Shown: one piece after another, positions 59,901 to 64,000 of the stretch | Layout of the letters: each line of letters opens with the position of its first letter | Position numbering within the stretch: the stretch's first letter is position 1 | Source of the DNA: Lineus longissimus | Taxonomy: Eukaryota; Nemertea; Pilidiophora; Heteronemertea; Lineidae | DNA: 64,000 bases | Assembly: GCF_910592395.1 (NCBI RefSeq) | Contig: NC_088326.1 | Coordinates: 9,429,001-9,493,000 of the forward strand | Direction of reading: 5' to 3' | Position numbers and translations under genes: made by a program | Notes under the pieces: generated by a model | Databases searched by the model: none | Told to the model about the DNA's origin: nothing | Seen by the model: only the letters and a program-made list of their open reading frames with translations

Positions 59901-62900
59901 TTTGATACGAATCACAAGAAATACTTCTTTTCCTGATATTTGTCTGTGCTTGTTGTCAATCATATACTAGCACATACCGATACTGGGGCAGGCGGTGGCG
60001 TGGTCTACAACATCAGAAGTTCATTTGATTTAGGTCTAGTCTTGCTTTGATAGGAATCATCAGAAATACTTCTTTTCCTGATATTTGTCTGTGCTTGTTG
60101 TCAATCATATACTAGCACATACCGATACTGGGGCAGGCGGTGGCGTGGTCTACAACATCAGAAGTTCATTTGATTTAGGTCTAGTCTTGCTTTGATACGA
60201 ATCATCAGAAATACTTCTTTTCCTGATATTTGTCTGTGCTTCTTGTCAATCATATACTAGCACATACCGATACTGGGGCAGGCGGTGGCGTGGTCTACAA
60301 CATCAGCAGTTCAGCTTATTAAGGTCAAGTCTTGCTTTGATACGAATCACCAGAAATACTTCTTTTCCTGATATTTGTCTGTGCTTGTTGTCAATCATAT
60401 ACTAGCACATACCGATACTGGGGCAGGCGGTGGCATGGTCTACAACATCAGCAGTTCAGCTTATTTAGGTCAGGCCTTGCTTTGATACGAATCACCAGAA
60501 ATACTTCTTTTCCTGATATTCGTCTGTGCTTGTTTTCAATCATATACTAGCACATACCGATACTGGGGCAGGCGGTGGCGTGGTCTACAACATCAGCAGT
60601 TCAGCTCATTTAGGTCAAGTCTTGCTTTGATACGAATTACCAGAAATACTTCTTTTCCTGATATTTGTCTGTGCTTGTTGTCAATCATATACCAGCACAT
60701 ACCGATACTGGGGCAGGCGGTGGCGTGGTCTACAACATGAGCAGTTCAGTTTATTTAGGTCAAGTCTTGCTTTGATACGAATCACAAGAAATACTTCTTT
60801 TCTTGATATTTGTCTGTGCTTGTTGTCAATCATATACTAGCACATACCGATACTGGGGCAGGCGGTGGCGTGGTCTACAACATCAGAAGTTCAGTTTAGT
60901 TAGGTCAAGTTTTGCTTTGATACGAATCACCAGAAATACTTCTTTTCCTGATATTTGTCTGTGCTTGTTTTCAATCATATTCTAGCACATACCGATACTG
61001 GGGCAGGCGGTGGCGTGGTCTACAACATCAGCAGTTCAGCTCATTTAGGTCAAGTCTTGCTTTGATACGAATTACCAGAAATACTTCTTTTCCTGATATT
61101 TGTCTGTGCTTGTTGTCAATCATATACTAGCACATACCGATACTGGGGCAGGCGGTGGCGTGGTCTACAACATCAGCAGTTCAGTTTATTTAGGTCAAGT
61201 CTTGCTTTGATACGAATCACCAGAAATACTTCTTTTCCTGATATTTGTCTGTGCTTGTTGTCAATCATATACTAGCACATACCGATACTGGGGCAGGCGG
61301 TGGCATGGTCTACAACATCAGCAGTTCAGGTTATTTAGGTCAGGCCTTGCTTTGATACGAATCACCAGAAATACTTCTTTTCCTGATATTCGTCTGTGCT
61401 TGTTTTCACTCATACACTAGCACATACCGATACTGGGGCAGGCGGTGGCGTGGTCTACAACATCAGCAGTTCAGCTCATTTAGGTCAAGTCTTGCTTTGA
61501 TACGAATCACAAGAAATACTTCTTTTCCTGATATTTGTCTGTGCTTGTTGTCAATCATATACTAGCACATACTGATACTGGGGCAGGCGGTGGCGTGGTC
61601 TACAACATCAGCAGTTCAGCTCATTTAGGTCAAGTCTTGCTTTGATACGAATTACCAGAAATACTTCTTTTCCTGATATTTGTCTGTGCTTGTTGTCAAT
61701 CATATACTAGCACATACCGATACTGGGGCAGGCGGTGGCGTGGTCTACAACATTAGCAGTTCAGTTTATTTAGGTCAAGTCTTGCTTTGATACGAATCAC
61801 AAGAAATACTTCTTTTCTTGATATTTGTCTGTGCTTGTTGTCAATCATATACTAGCACATACCGATACTGGGGCAGGCGGTGGCGTGGTCTACAACATCA
61901 GAAGTTCAGTTTATTTAGGTCAAGTCTTGCTTTCATACGAATCACCAGAAATACTTCTTTTCCTGATATTTGTCTGTGCTTGTTGTCAATCATATACTAG
62001 CACATACCGATACTGGGGCAGGCGGTGGCGTGGTCTACAACATCAGAAGTTCAGTTTATTTAGGTCAAGTCTTGCTTTGATACGAATCACCAGAAATACT
62101 TCTTTTCCTGATATTTGTCTGTGCTTGTTGTCAATCATATACTAGCACATACCGATACTGGGGCAGGCGGTGGCGTGGTCTACAACATCAGCAGTTCAGC
62201 TCATTTAGGTCAAGTCTTGCTTTGATACGAATTACCAGCAATACTTCTTTTCCTGATATTTGTCTGTGCTTGTTGTCAATCATATACTAGCACATACCGA
62301 TACTGGGGCAGGCGGTGGCGTGGTCTACAACATCAGCAGTTCAGTTTATTTAGGTCAAGTCTTGCTTTGATACGAATCACCAGAAATACTTCTTTTCCTG
62401 ATATTTGTCTGTGCTTGTTGTCAATCATATACTAGCACATACCGATACTGGGGCAGGCGGTGGCATGGTCTACAACATCAGCAGTTCAGCTTATTTAGGT
62501 CAGGCCTTGCTTTGATACGAATCACCAGAAATACTTCTTTTCCTGATATTCGTCTGTGCTTGTTTTCAATCATATACTAGCACATACCGATACTGGGGCA
62601 GGCGGTGGCGTGGTCTACAACATCAGCAGTTCAGCTCATTTAGGTCAAGTCTTGCTTTGATACGAATTACCAGAAATACTTCTTTTCCTGATATTTGTCT
62701 GTGCTTGTTGTCAATCATATACTAGCACATACCGATACTGGGGCAGGCGGTGGCGTGGTCTACAACATCAGCAGTTCAGTTTATTTAGGTCAAGTCTTGC
62801 TTTGATACGAATCACCAGAAATACTTCTTTTCCTGATATTTGTCTGTGCTTGTTGTCAATCATATACTAGCACATACCGATACTGGGGCAGGCGGTGGCA

Positions 62901-64000
62901 TGGTCTACAACATCAGCAGTTCAGCTTATTTAGGTCAGGCCTTGCTTTGATACGAATCACCAGAAATACTTCTTTTCCTGATATTCGTCTGTGCTTGTTT
63001 TCACTCATATACTAGCACATACCGATACTGGGGCAGGCGGTGGCGTGGTCTACAACATCAGCAGTTCAGCTCATTTAGGTCAAGTCTTGCTTTGATACGA
63101 ATCACAAGAAATACTTCTTTTCCTGATATTTGTCTGTGCTTGTTGTCAATCATATACTAGCACATACTGATACTGGGGCAGGCGGTGGCGTGGTCTACAA
63201 CATCAGCAGTTCAGTTGATTCAGGTCAAGTCTTGCTTTGATACGAATCACAAGAAATACTTCTTTTCCTGATATTTGTCTGTGCTTGTTGTCAATCATAT
63301 ACTAGCACATACCGATACTGGGGCAGGCGGTGGCGTGGTCTACAACATCAGCAGTTCAGTTTATTTAGGTCAAGTCTTGCTTTGATACGAATCACAAGAA
63401 ATACTTCTTTTCCTGATATTTGTCTGTGCTTGTTGTCAATCATATACTAGCACATACTGATACTGGGGCAGGCGGTGGCGTGGTCTACAACATCAGAAGT
63501 TCATTTGATTTAGGTCTAGTCTTGTTTTGATACGAATCATCAGAAATACTTGTTTTCCTAATATTTGTCTGTGCTTGTTGTCAATCATATACTAGCACAT
63601 ACCTATACTGGGGCAGGCGGTGGCGTGGTCTACAACATCAGAAGTTCATTTGATTTAGGTCTAGTCTTGTTTTGATACGAATCATCAGAAATACTTCTTT
63701 TCCTGATATTTGACTGCACTTGTTTTCAATCATGTACTAGCACATACCGATACTGGGGCAGGCGGTGGCGTGGTCTACAAAATCAGCAGTTCAGCTGATT
63801 TAGGTCAAGTCTTGCTTTGATACGAATCACCAGAAATACTTCTTTTCCTGATATTTGTCTGTGCTTGTTGTCAATCATATACTAGCACATACCGATACTG
63901 GGGCAGGCGGTGGCATGGTCTACAACATCAGCAGTTCAGCTGATTTAGGTCAAGTCTTGCTTTGATATGAATCACCAGAAATACTTCTTTTCCTGATATT
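53918..64000. repeat. Satellite array, about 145-bp monomer, higher-order structure
   Basis: Roughly 65-70 head-to-tail monomers, each with GGTCAAGTCTTGCTTTGATA, CCTGATATTTGTCTGTGCTT, ACTAGCACATACCGATACTG and GGCAGGCGGTGGC blocks. The left edge (53918-54100) is degenerate; the right edge is beyond the window. Some monomers are about 50 bp longer, carrying a partial internal duplication (GGAAATACCACTTTTCCTGG). Variant markers recur at 1999- and 1219-bp offsets. The monomer is not a multiple of three and has stops in every frame, so it is not coding. Confidence 0.9.

Noticed and set aside
53930-62145. Short frames in the satellite array that repeat SVLVVNHILAHTDTG-like peptides
   Set aside because: The monomer length is not a multiple of three and every frame meets stops within one or two monomers.
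53918-64000. CRISPR-like array
   Set aside because: The repeated unit is a whole 145-bp monomer with no unique spacers, and the genome is eukaryotic.

Overview
The window is nuclear DNA from an animal, most likely a marine invertebrate (a lophotrochozoan or invertebrate deuterostome is my guess, not a demonstration). Several genes are built from short exons with good GT/AG borders and matching phases. The DNA is AT-rich, full of foldback elements, tRNA-like SINE fragments, a Tc1 remnant and a LINE tail, and rich in ACATGTA-type words. I see no prokaryotic operon structure.

Layout. 0-9 kb: two paralogous terminal exons of an unrecognised protein (minus strand), an orphan PAN/apple-like exon, a Tc1/mariner remnant and foldback elements. 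9-41 kb: a segmental duplication carrying three SLC16 (monocarboxylate-transporter-like) genes. Copies A (12.2-15.6 kb) and B (21.9-26.1 kb) are direct; copy C (36.0-39.6 kb) is inverted. Each has the same four coding exons with the same phases. Between A and B lies a 2.86-kb composite of three identical 717-bp terminal-inverted-repeat elements and two identical 356-bp spacers. Copy B carries a private 853-bp insertion made of palindromic AAACTTAGTTT-like modules. Modules containing paired CCAAGATGGCGGCC (YY1-like) words surround the copies. At 28-29 kb is a small two-exon secreted PAN-like gene, followed by a tandem repeat of about 73 bp.

43.9-49.1 kb holds the most striking gene: a five-exon, 771-codon gene for a predicted single-pass membrane protein. 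Its extracellular part resembles the N-terminal half of bacterial SpvB/Tc-toxin B subunits: the SpvB-type entry domain followed by seven FG-GAP/VCBS repeats. It lacks the toxin shell and effector and instead has a transmembrane exon and a cytoplasmic tail with a YDNPAF motif. Every splice junction keeps the frame, so it looks like a bacterial module turned into an animal surface protein.

50.7-51.8 kb is a large inverted repeat with arms of about 440 bp. A TATA/initiator pair at 52.54 kb may start a gene I cannot follow. From 53.9 kb to the window end is a satellite of about 145-bp monomers with higher-order duplications, running off the edge. The three transporters form one family cluster; I see no sign that the other genes share a pathway with them. 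All similarities are from reading; no database search was run.
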